Under the pieces are notes generated by a model. That model did not search any database, was not told where the DNA came from, and saw nothing but the letters and a program-made list of their open reading frames with translations. 64,000 nt of DNA from Tragulus kanchil (lineage: Eukaryota > Chordata > Mammalia > Artiodactyla > Tragulidae), in the NCBI GenBank assembly GCA_022376925.1, contig JAIOJX010000025.1, positions 7,905,141 through 7,969,140 of the forward strand, written 5' to 3'. Made by a program: the position numbers and the translations under genes. Each line of letters begins with the position of its first letter. Position 1 is the stretch's first letter. Shown here one piece after another: positions 1-12,300 of the stretch.

Positions 1-43
1 GGAACATAAAGGAAAGATAAGATAGTGGCCTTCTATTTTGCAG

Positions 44-323
44 TGTTTCTGTCTCAACCCATGTATTTCACATTTACTTAAAGGAGTTCGGAGCCCTACA
101 GAGCCAACATGTAAAGTTGTGTTTGAGAATGAACAAGACAATAACAGTGTGACTAAGAGGAAACGTAGCTTGGTGACTGCTGAACCTCAGCATGTTACTC
201 TGATAGTGTTTGGAATTGGCATGGTGAACCGCACACACCTGGAGGCAGACATTGGTGGGCTGACAATGGAATCAGAACTGAAGAGGATTCATGGCAGTTT
301 TACACTTAAGGAAAAAATGAAAG
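44..323 (+). CDS. BLTP1: BLTP1 exon A (intact copy)
   Basis: The acceptor is ttctattttgcag at 31-43 and the donor is aag|gtatgt after 323. The 280-nt exon starts on a codon boundary and leaves one base over. The translation begins [20 protein letters not shown] and ends SFTLKEKMK; it carries a basic TKRKRS stretch and an N-glycosylation-like NRT that need not be used, as the protein is cytosolic apart from its N-terminal anchor. It encodes part of the lipid-groove body. A damaged second copy lies at 1213-1425. Confidence 0.93.
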
Positions 324-3300
324 GTATGTTGACATCCTAATACTGGAGTGCCACGTTTCTGAAGAAAACTGATGCCATGTCCTATAAATTCCTACTTGGT
401 GATTTTTCTTTAGAAAATGCAACGTCCCATTTATATGGATCAAGAATATTAGTGTATATGGGTTTTTTTTTTCCTATTTGTAACATTTAAAATATTTTTT
501 AAGTATTCTGTGCTGTTCTGAGATTTAAAATGTCATTAGGCTATTTAATGGCATTAGGCCTTTAATGCATGAATGGCATGTTAAACTACATACTTTGCAT
601 TATTCCAGTTTTGACATATAATACATGTATATATATGAATGCATAGAAGTAAAAATCTTCAAGGAAAATTTTTTTTAAAAAAAGTTGTTTTGAAATAACT
701 TAAATTTCATTGTACCTTTAAAATTATCTTTGTCATTGAATGTATCATAAATGAAATGAAATTCTAATATAAAGTGTAACTATATTCCCAGAATTTATAT
801 ACTTTTTTTTTCCCACCTTTTAAGATGTTTTGCATCAAAAGATGACTGAGACATGTGCCACTGCTCATATTGGTGGGGTTAATATTGTGCTGCTAGAAGG
901 GATTACACCCAATATACAGTAAGTGTGGGGGTTTTTTTTGCTTGTTTTGTTAAACTTGTAGTTTTATAGGAAACTTAAATCTCATTGGATGAATCCTATA
1001 CCTACTAAATTTTGAGATTTATATATTGAATAATCCCAGATACTATGACTCTGTCAGTAAAATTATCACCAAATGTTTTCAGAAAAATTATTTGTTCCCT
1101 TTATAAAATTGGTTTATTGGTACCCCACCACCCTAAAAGCTGACTCTCAGTATATTTTAAATTGAAAGGTTCTGTTTAGTTTAGGTAAAGTTCCATAATT
1201 CGTAAAAAGCAGTTTCTGTCTCAACCTGTATTCACATTTACGGAGTCCCAAAAATAAAGTTGTGTTTGAGAATGAACAAGACAATACTTGATGGGGTTGG
1301 ATTTTGTCTTTGGGGAATTGGCATGGTGAACCGCACACACCTGGAGGCAGACATTGGTGGGCTGACAATGGAATCAGAACTGAAGAGGATTCATGGCAGT
1401 TTTACACTTAAGGAAAAAATGAAAGGTATGTTGACATCCTAATACTGGAGTGCCACGTTTCTGAAGAAAACTGATGCCATGTCCTATAAATTCCTACTTG
1501 GTGATTTTTCTTTAGAAAATGCAACGTCCCATTTATATGGATCAAGAATATTAGTGTATATGGGTTTTTTCCTATTTGTAACATTTAAAATATTTTTTAA
1601 GTATTCTGTGCTGTTCTGAGATTTAAAATGTCATTAGGCTATTTAATGGCATTAGGCCTTTAATGCATGAATGGCATGTTAAACTACATACTTTGCATTA
1701 TTCCAGTTTTGACATATAATACATGTATATATATGAATGCATAGAAGTAAAAATCTTCAAGGAAAATTTTTTTTAAAAAAAGTTGTTTTGAAATAACTTA
1801 AATTTCATTGTACCTTTAAAATTATCTTTGTCATTGAATGTATCATAAATGAAATGAAATTCTAATATAAAGTGTAACTATATTCCCAGAATTTATATAC
1901 TTTTTTTTTCCCACCTTTTAAGATGTTTTGCATCAAAAGATGACTGAGACATGTGCCACTGCTCATATTGGTGGGGTTAATATTGTGCTGCTAGAAGGGA
2001 TTACACCCAATATACAGTAAGTGTGGGGGTTTTTTTTGCTTGTTTTGTTAAACTTGTAGTTTTATAGGAAACTTAAATCTCATTGGATGAATCCTATACC
2101 TACTAAATTTTGAGATTTATATATTGAATAATCCCAGATACTATGACTCTGTCAGTAAAATTATCACCAAATGTTTTCAGAAAAATTATTTGTTCCCTTT
2201 ATAAAATTGGTTTATTGGTACCCCCACCACCCTAAAAAGCTGACTCTCAGTATATTTTAAGATTGTATAACAGGAAAAATGATTACAGGATGAATTTCAG
2301 TTAAACATATAAGTTGTGAAAGTTCACATAATTCAAGTAAGTAAAGCAAAATTATAATCAGAGAATATAGACTGTCACCTTATTTTATTGTAACTAATCA
2401 TTACCCAATATTCATTCTGGGTTTCAAAACTGTCATTTTTTTCATTTGAATAATTTAACAATAAAGCCTATGAGACCCTCCTAATAGTGTAGGTAAGCTT
2501 TCTACAGTGAGTATAGTGTTTCATATTGCTTTTCTTTTGACTCTTTGTTCTCACCTTTTCTTTATACATTCTCTCTGTGAATCAGTCCAGAATTGCTCTA
2601 ATAATAATTACCTTTACCCATGATATTTAGATCACTAGTTGGTTGTCATTACATTTAACCACTGACTTTGCTCATACAGCTGGGAATGTATAATTTCATT
2701 CCTAACTTGCTTTCAGTGGAGATGTTTTATGCTTTAACTACAAAATGGTATTTTATAATTTAGTCAGATTTTGAGCATTTGCTCACTCTTGAAGTGAAAT
2801 CAAAGTCACTCAGTCGTGTTCGACACTTTGCGACCCAAGGACTAGCCATGGAATTTCCAGGCAAGAATACTGGAGTAGCTGTTCCCTTCTCCAAGGGATC
2901 TTCCCAACCTAGGGATCAAACCCATGTCTCCCACATTGCAGGCAGATTATCATCTGAGCCACCAGGGCAGCCCAAGAATACTGGAGTGAGTAGCCTATCC
3001 CTTTATCAGGGGATCTTCCTGACCCAGAAATCGGATCAGGGTCTCATGCATTGCTGGCAAATTGTTTACCAGCCAAGCTACTGGGGAAGTCCTATTGCTC
3101 ATTCTTAGAAACTAGTTAATGTTCTACCATTGCCCCTTAAAGCATCTATCATGCTAAATACTAACAAAATGGAGAATTTAGTTCAATGTTATAAAAATTA
3201 AATATTAGCTTGAATAATCCCAGATACTATGACTCTGTCAGTAAAATTATCACCAAATGTTTTCAGAAAAATTATTTGTTCCTTTATAAAATTGGTTTAT

Positions 3301-6300
3301 TGGTACCCCCACCACCCTAAAAAGCTGACTCTCAGTATATTTTAAGATTGTATAACAGGAAAAATGATTACAGGATGAATTTCAGTTAAACATATAAGTT
3401 GTGAAAGTTCACATAATTCAAGTAAGTAAAGCAAAATTATAATCAGAGAATATAGACTGTCACCTTATTTTATTGTAACTAATCATTACCCAATATTCAT
3501 TCTGGGTTTCAAAACTGTCATTTTTTTCATTTGAATAATTTAACAATAAAGCCTATGAGACCCTCCTAATAGTGTAGGTAAGCTTTCTACAGTGAGTATA
3601 GTGTTTCATATTGCTTTTCTTTTGACTCTTTGTTCTCACCTTTTCTTTATACATTCTCTCTGTGAATCAGTCCAGAATTGCTCTAATAATAATTACCTTT
3701 ACCCATGATATTTAGATCACTAGTTGGTTGTCATTACATTTAACCACTGACTTTGCTCATACAGCTGGGAATGTATAATTTCATTCCTAACTTGCTTTCA
3801 GTGGAGATGTTTTATGCTTTAACTACAAAATGGTATTTTATAATTTAGTCAGATTTTGAGCATTTGCTCACTCTTGAAGTGAAATCAAAGTCACTCAGTC
3901 GTGTTCGACACTTTGCGACCCAAGGACTAGCCATGGAATTTCCAGGCAAGAATACTGGAGTAGCTGTTCCCTTCTCCAAGGGATCTTCCCAACCTAGGGA
4001 TTAAACCCATGTCTCCCACATTGCAGGCAGATTATCATCTGAGCCACCAGGGCAGCCCAAGAATACTGGAGTGAGTAGCCTATCCCTTTATCAGGGGATC
4101 TTCCTGACCCAGAAATCGGATCAGGGTCTCATGCATTGCTGGCAAATTGTTTACCAGCCAAGCTACTGGGGAAGTCCTATTGCTCATTCTTAGAAACTAG
4201 TTAATGTTCTACCATTGCCCCTTAAAGCATCTATCATGCTAAATACTAACAAAATGGAGAATTTAGTTCAATGTTATAAAAATTAAATATTAGCTATAAA
4301 TTGACTCCTTGTAGGTCTATTCACAACGTTTCAAGTATGTGTAATATGATGAGTGTTTGGGGGAACATTTCCTGAAATGGATGTGTAAATCTTGCTGGGG
4401 CAGTTTGGACCTGTGTATCTAGAACCAGAGTGTATTGCATATAGCTCCTTAAATGGTCCACATCACATTACATAAGCTGACTTTATAAAAACCAGAAATT
4501 CCAGTAGTTGTGAGATAAGATCTTTTGTAATTATTCAGTATGGGAGGAGAGGTATTATGTAATAATTACAGCCTAAAGGAGCATCAGTTGTGGACTAGGA
4601 ATCTCATATAGATTATTCTGTTTAATCCTTAGTACAATCCTCTTAACTGGGGTGGTTTTATCCCTACTGTACAAAACAATAAATCAAGATTTGGAGAAAA
4701 CCTAAGATGCTTAATGTCATACAGTCAGTAAGATGAGGTGACTGCACCGCCACACCTACCTCACTATGATGATGCTTCTGCAGAAAGTTACCACAGACCT
4801 TGGGTTTCATGATTCCTTTGTTGACTCTGAATTTAAAGTATCATGGTTAGTTTTACCTGTTCAGAAGTACCACAGATTTCTTTAGATAGCTCATGTGTTT
4901 TATTTACTCTATCCTTTTGAACCTCATATCTCTATTATTTATTATCTAAGAGAAGGGCTTCAAATAGTCTCTAAATTTGCAAAACATATTTATACAATAA
5001 TTTTTTAAAGTATTAGTTGGTATTCCTTGCCTTTGAAAAAGAGCTCATGCCAAAGTCCCTTAACTTTTTCATTTAAAAAATAAAACTTTACTAATTACTC
5101 ACTACCAAACTCCAGTAGTGTTAACTTTTTGGATTTATTCTTGGGCTTTTCATTTTCTGTTTCAGTTCAAAGGATATGGAACTTTAAAAAAAAAGTTGAA
5201 AAAGTTCTTTGAGAGAAAATTTTTTAAATGGGAAAGAAAAGCTTTCCAGTTGATGGTCATATTGTAAATAATTTATGCATGAATGTTTATTTGCTTCCTT
5301 TTTGTTTTCCTGCTTTCTCTTGAATCTTCATCTATAGACTGGAGGATTTTCCTACATCTCCTACAAGCACAGCCAAACAAGAGTTTCTGTATGTCATTAT
5401 TCTTCTTCTTTGTGGACTTTGTGATTAACATAGTATTGGATAATTTTTAGAGATAAAATATTAATATTTAGATTATATGCATGGCTGTGAATGTATGTAG
5501 TTAGTTATTATTTTGAAGCTTTAATATAGATCCTTTTATAGATTACAGTTTACTGATACTCATAGTAAACACAAAGGTAAGAACTACCTTTTTCATAATT
5601 CATACTTTGTTTCATTGTTGAAAGATTCTAACCTTGTGCATTGCTTTGTACTCTTAAGACCTATTAATATCTAAAATTTATATTATTGCAAATTCTTGTT
5701 AATGTTTGATATGATAATAGAAGCTTAAATTTTTAACTTTGAAGAAAGTTTTCATATATTAGCAAAACTAATTATTAAAACACTAATATATGAAAATATC
5801 TACTTTGTTCATCCATATAATTCTGTCTTTAAGATGGAGAGAGTTTGCTGCTCTATTGTCAGATTTTTATATGTGACTTTTAACTATATATTTAATATTT
5901 TTACTGGCTTGCTATTATCTGTGTATATCTGATATTTTGTGATAGTGAGCTATACCAAGCATTATGTTAAAATATTTGTCACATGAATCTTAGCACCATG
6001 ACAATTTAGAATGTTACTTAGCACTGATTATTTATCTGAACATTTTCTATAAAATTCAAGTATGCTGAATAAATCATTGAATATTCATATTTTGTTCCAG
6101 ACTGGTAAGATTATCAGTACCTGGTATGATTTATTTTATTGACAATAGACCATAGACAAAATATCATCAATAAATAATCCTTTTCGGGATTATCTGTAAT
6201 CTGTATCACTTCATCAACCAACAGAAGTACTAAAAAAGAATAAATGCACTAATATTAAATCAGAAAATTGTTGATTGTTTCCTGGAAACCACTCTTCCAT

Positions 6301-9300
6301 CTTAACAGGTACAGAAAAAAATAGCTAATTCCACTGTAATAGTCATAGTGGCTATAGAAGATTTATTGTTTTTTCTTTATTGCTGTATTCTCTGGATGTA
6401 TAACAAAAAAAATCAGTATGAGTTTAGAAAGGATGCTTTTTAATGGCTGAAGATCACATCTTGATCCACTTAACTGATTAGGTTATTAGGTTACATATTA
6501 CAGTCTGCACACTGATAGGTTTCAGAGAGGAACAGTAAAGAAATGAGAGGTAGTTCCTATAATAATATCACTTATAGGCCCACTTCCTCCTTTTTTAGGC
6601 CTTGATACCGAGAGAGTTAACATGGAAGGTACAATTGCCAAATAAAAGTTCCAGTGATTTTTAATAGTTAACTCAGTAGCATGTGATGATAACACTATCA
6701 CCATTGTAGACATTTTTAGGCAAAACTGAATTGAGGCAGGCAGCGTGGGTCAGGGTCCGTAAAATTAGTTTACCTCCTTTCCTTACCTATATAGTTTGGG
6801 CCTGCATGGTCAAGGAAGGTAGGGGAGAAGGGGAAGACAAAGATAATGAGGCCCTAAAGTAAATCCTCATATTCTCAACCTGCATGGACAAGCATGGCTA
6901 ACCTATCTTTACGGTCCTTTTGCCTGGACACAGGAAGAAAAAAGGTGGGAAAACATTCTTACCTCATTACACACTGTGGTCATTGTAACTTAGGTTCACA
7001 GTGCATCTAGCAAAACCTTGTCAAGTAGATGACCAGTATCAGTGAATTCTTGAATCAGACTTCTTGGTCACTTGTCGTGAACTTTGTAAATACATGAGGC
7101 ATGCTTGGCATGCTATACATTTTTATAGCTTTCTCTCTCTGTCTCTCTTTTTTTTTTTTTTTTTTAATTTTGGCCTCTTTTATTGGTTTTTTATTTATTT
7201 ATTTTCACCCATCTTTATTTTCTGGCCCATGTGAGCCAGCCATCTGGTCCCATCTCAGTGGCCCCTCTCGCTGCAGAGCACTGGCTCTGGGCATGTGCAT
7301 TCCAGAGCATCAGCTTGCAATTTGATACACCGGTCCAGCTGCACTGCAGCACGTGGGATCCTCCCGGGCCAGGGATCAAACCGGTGCCCCTTGCACTGCA
7401 GGGCGGACTCTTTACCCAGTGGACCACCAGGGAAACCCCCAGTCTTCGCTTTAAAAAGACTTTGACTACCTCTTTCCTGTGTAAAAGTCTTTATGTGTAC
7501 TGCATGTTTTATGATATAGATTAAGGCACAGTTCTTTTAAGAGTTAAAATAGAATTATGAATAGTTGACTCATATTGGCAGCTTGTAAATTGTTTAATTC
7601 CACATTCTGGGTCACCTTGCATCTTTTAACTTGTATGATTTGACAAGAGTTAATCAGATTTTCTGCAGTGGCTAACTCAGTTTGATCAGTGTAGACTTAT
7701 CCTGTTGTCTAGCTCCAAGGAGCAGTACTCATACTGTACTCGTGGGCATCACTTACGTAGCCTCTGGTGTGAATGCCCTCTGGAGCTGGGGAACAGAGTC
7801 CTTGAAGTCCTTAACATCACAGTTTCCACTGGTAATGCCACAGAAGGCTCTGCAGTAGCAGTAGCCATGGCTTTCTGACATTTGGTAACTGAAAATCAGA
7901 GATATGCTTATATAGTCAAAAGTAACATTTAAGGAGACTTTTATAGATTATTAAAGTAAAATAGTAGGATAGGTGTAGAATTTCTTGACTGTCATGATAG
8001 CAAGCCTTGTGTTAGTTGCTCAGTCGTGTTTGACTCTTTGTGACCTTGTGGACTGTAGCTCACCTGACTCCTATGTCCATGAAATTCTCAACGCAAGAAT
8101 ACTGGAGTGGGTTGCCATTTCCTTCTCTTGTTATTATGGCAAGACTTCTTTCGTAAATTTATGCTTAGTTTCATACAAAAAGTGAATGCTATTCACAAAT
8201 AAAAAGTCCCTTACATTTTAGCATCATCTAAGTGTTTTGGCTCACGTCGAAATTGAATTCAAAATGGAATCTTATTGATGGTAAATAGTAGCTTTATTAA
8301 AATAGTTAAGATTCAAAATGCAGTAATTAGTCAGCATTCTAAAATCTACCTTCATTCTGGTTAGAACAGTTGCGTAGAGTACTTTTTCAATTTTTTAGTC
8401 AGTGATAGTCTTTGAATTTCGTATAATACTTGGGTTTCACTATCTTTAATCAGAACTTTTTGGGGGGCAGGGGTCTGTTGGGCAGGTTGGGGACGGAGCG
8501 GGGCAGGCGGGCCACTTCTATTGGTCTTCATTTCTCTGTTTTTCATCCAACTTTGTGTTGGTCCGTGTGGGCCTCCCATTGCAGTGGTCTCTGTTGTCGC
8601 AGTGCACCGGCTCTGGGCGCATGCACTCCAGAGCTCCGGCTTGGTAATTGGACACATTGGTCCAGCCGCTCCGGATCTTCCCAGGCCAGGGATTGAACTG
8701 GTGCTCCTTGCAATGCAAGGCGATGTCCTTACCCACTGGACCACCAGGGAAGCCCTAATCAGAACTTTTGATAGAAACATTGTTAATGCTTCTCAAGGTT
8801 TATTCTGATGGAAGTTAAATGTAATGGATTGATTCCTTAGATCTTTGAGACTGTAAATAAATTCTTGATGAATCTTTTTTTTTTTTGATGAATCTTTTAT
8901 AGTGCAAGTAGAGTTAAATGTATGCAAAAAGATACATAGTTAACATGAAATTTGCACTTTGTGTGTTTTGCTTATTTAATCTGTTGTCACACATTCTTTG
9001 CCCTTTTGAAAAATAACATTTATGTTAAGCTTTCCTTTTATTACAAGGCCTTCAGTGGTGTAGTTCATTGACATGAACCTTTCTGTTGCATATCTAGACT
9101 GCTTCATCATGGCTTTTACATACATGATTTTTATCACAGGCTATCTGTGGAATTCCAGAGTTGTAGTGTTGAATCATTCTTCTGCTTGCTTATTTCTACT
9201 CATTTATTTGACGAAATTTAATGAATGTCTACCATGTTCAAACCACTGTTCTAGGCAAGAAAAAAACAAATCAAGAAAGACAGTATTCCTATTTTATACC

Positions 9301-12300
9301 TGTACCAGTAAAACTTTCCAATTTTAACTGAGTAGTAGCTGTTCATTATAAATTGAACTTCTCTTATTTCTTTGCCACTCTCTAAAAATGAAAAATGGAA
9401 AATGCAAGTTCAATTTCTTCTTTCCTATCAATTTCTTTTAACATATTAGGTGATTGTGAGATTAATTTCTTTGATTAGATATTAAGAGATACAGTGAGTG
9501 GCTTTTTATTTTTCTCTTAATGTTCACTATATATTCTTAGTGGTTTTATAAATGCCTAAAATAAGTTGAAGAAAAAGGAGTTCTGAATGGGGAAAATATA
9601 AAAATTGAATTTCGTGTGTTGTATTTGTATAGGATGTCAGCGTTCATTCTCTTCCATGTAATAAGCACATACATATTTTCTTCTGCAACCTCTTTATTGA
9701 AAAAGTCAAATAATACTCAGTCCAAACAGTATAAAATGTATGTCACTATTTTTAGAAGACATTTTTTCAATATGATTTAAATGCATGAAACATCTTATAT
9801 ACTTCATTGAATGATTTAAAAGCAATTGCCTTGCTCTCAAAATACTTTTTCAAAATTTCTCTTTATTTGGTCATGTTTTAATGACCCTTCTTCTCTGTTA
9901 ATAGAACTGTAGTGAAATGTAGTATTGCCAAGTCGCAAGCCCTTTACAGTGCCCAGAGAGGACTGAAGACTAACAATGCCGCAGTGTTCAAAGTGGGAGC
10001 TATCAGCATCAACATTCCCCAACACCCTGCCACCCTGCACAGCATTATGGGTCGAAGTTCTCATTTCAGACCATTGCTCTACAGCAGAACACTTCTGTTG
10101 TTTCCTTTTTCCATGTTAACCATAGTTTGAGAGCTTTAAAATAACAGCTTTCCTTTTATTACAAGGCCTTCAGTGGTGTAGTTCATTGACATGAACCTTT
10201 CTGTTGCATATCTAGACTGCTTCATCATGGCTTTTACATACATGATTTTTATCACAGGCTATCTGTGGAATTCCAGAGTTGTAGTGTTGAATCATTCTTC
10301 TGCTTGCTTATTTCTACTCATTTATTTGACGAAATTTAATGAATGTCTACCATGTTCAAACCACTGTTCTAGGCAAGAAAAAAACAAATCAAGAAAGACA
10401 GTATTCCTATTTTATACCTGTACCAGTAAAACTTTCCAATTTTTAACTGAGTAGTAGCTGTTCATTATAAATTGAACTTCTCTTATTTCTTTGCCACTCT
10501 CTAAAAATGAAAAATGGAAAATGCAAGTTCAATTTCTTCTTTCCTATCAATTTCTTTTAACATATTAGGTGATTGTGAGATTAATTTCTTTGATTAGATA
10601 TTAAGAGATACAGTGAGTGGCTTTTTATTTTTCTCTTAATGTTCACTATATATTCTTAGTGGTTTTATAAATGCCTAAAATAAGTTGAAGAAAAAGGAGT
10701 TCTGAATGGGGAAAATATAAAAATTGAATTTCGTGTGTTGTATTTGTATAGGATGTCAGCGTTCATTCTCTTCCATGTAATAAGCACATACATATTTTCT
10801 TCTGCAACCTCTTTATTGAAAAAGTCAAATAATACTCAGTCCAAACAGTATAAAATGTATGTCACTATTTTTAGAAGACATTTTTTCAATATGATTTAAA
10901 TGCATGAAACATCTTATATACTTCATTGAATGATTTAAAAGCAATTGCCTTGCTCTCAAAATACTTTTTCAAAATTTCTCTTTATTTGGTCATGTTTTAA
11001 TGACCCTTCTTCTCTGTTAATAGAACTGTAGTGAAATGTAGTATTGCCAAGTCGCAAGCCCTTTACAGTGCCCAGAGAGGACTGAAGACTAACAATGCCG
11101 CAGTGTTCAAAGTGGGAGCTATCAGCATCAACATTCCCCAACACCCTGCCACCCTGCACAGCATGATGGTTCGAAGTTCTCATCAGCTGTCTAAGCAGAT
11201 CTCAGATCTCATCAGACAGCCTTCTACAGCGTAAGTTATTTATTCAAGTTCTGTGGTTCTGTTTAGTATTTCATGTCATTTTTTGCCATGTTAACCATAG
11301 TTTGGAGAGAGACAGAAGATTCTATCTAAGGTAGTGACGATTATGGATAGTGGGCCGGGTGGAAAGTAGCTAAACGTGATTGCGGGAGAATCATACTGGA
11401 TATTATTAAAGTACTGTGTCACAAATGCAATTGTCAGTCTTTCGTACAACATCGATAAAGCTTAAGAGAGCCTAACGATCAGTGAACATTATAAAGGGAT
11501 ACTAATAAAAGGCAAACTGAAAAATTCTAGTATTGTAGCATCTTTATTTACTTTGATCTCATTGAAATGTATGACTACATAGATTTATAAAGTTGTAGTG
11601 GCCATTTATATCCCGTGCATGGTTTTGTGCTGTCCTTTATATGAAATTCTTGTATGAGGTTCAAGGAAGGATTTGGTTATGCCATGTACACATTTTAAAA
11701 GGCAGTAAAGAGGACATCTGCACAGTAACCTTTACCGTGAGTTTGTGCTGCTGAGCTCTTTTCCTGGTCTCCAAAGCTGTAACTAATGAATAACTAAAAA
11801 AAATTTAATTAAAAAGTAAAAGTTGGTCTTGTTACATCTCCTTTTTTCCTATCCTATAAGGCAGAAAAACGTTAGTGTATTTTTTGATGGTGGCAGTGAT
11901 TTTTCAGTTGTCCTATCAAGATCTTTAATTCTGATATAGTATTAATTCATATCTAGTTGATTAGTAATAATTTAAATGTTTTTCCTGTCACTAGAATATG
12001 AATACCAGAATGTGCATATGAGCCTTAGTTATAAAATACTCTAAGGAAGGAGCTCTCAAAATACTTTTCAAAATTTCTCTTTATTTGGTCATGTTTTAAT
12101 GACCCTTCTTCTCTGTTAATAGAACTGTAGTGAAATGTAGTATTGCCAAGTCGCAAGCCCTTTACAGTGCCCAGAGAGGACTGAAGACTAACAATGCCGC
12201 AGTGTTCAAAGTGGGAGCTATCAGCATCAACATTCCCCAACACCCTGCCACCCTGCACAGCATGATGGTTCGAAGTTCTCATCAGCTGTCTAAGCAGATC

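Larger units (their letters stand above)
39..2263. repeat. Tandem duplication 1 (39-1161 / 1209-2263)
   Basis: Exon B is 1098 bp from its copy. The second copy begins in a noisy stretch (exon A damaged); 1162-1208 aligns poorly to either copy. Confidence 0.9.
2124..4295. repeat. Tandem duplication 2 (2124-3209 / 3210-4295)
   Basis: Offset 1086. The clean join reads aaatattagct|tgaataatcc. It carries the Bov-A2 twice. Confidence 0.93.
7438..9027. other. BLTP1 intron with SINEs
   Basis: Apart from the SINEs at 8011-8128 and 8461-8755 nothing is recognised. The region 7560-7900 is moderately GC-richer but carries no clear gene. Confidence 0.6.
9028..11312. repeat. Tandem duplication 3 (9028-10135 / 10146-11312)
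   Basis: Offset about 1118. The end of the first copy (10046-10135) is scrambled, breaking exon D. Confidence 0.92.

Noticed and set aside
8461..8755. Short ORFs in SINEs (proteins with [18 protein letters not shown] or [20 protein letters not shown] runs)
   Set aside because: They recur in every SINE copy on both strands as translations of the repeat body, with no start context or family.
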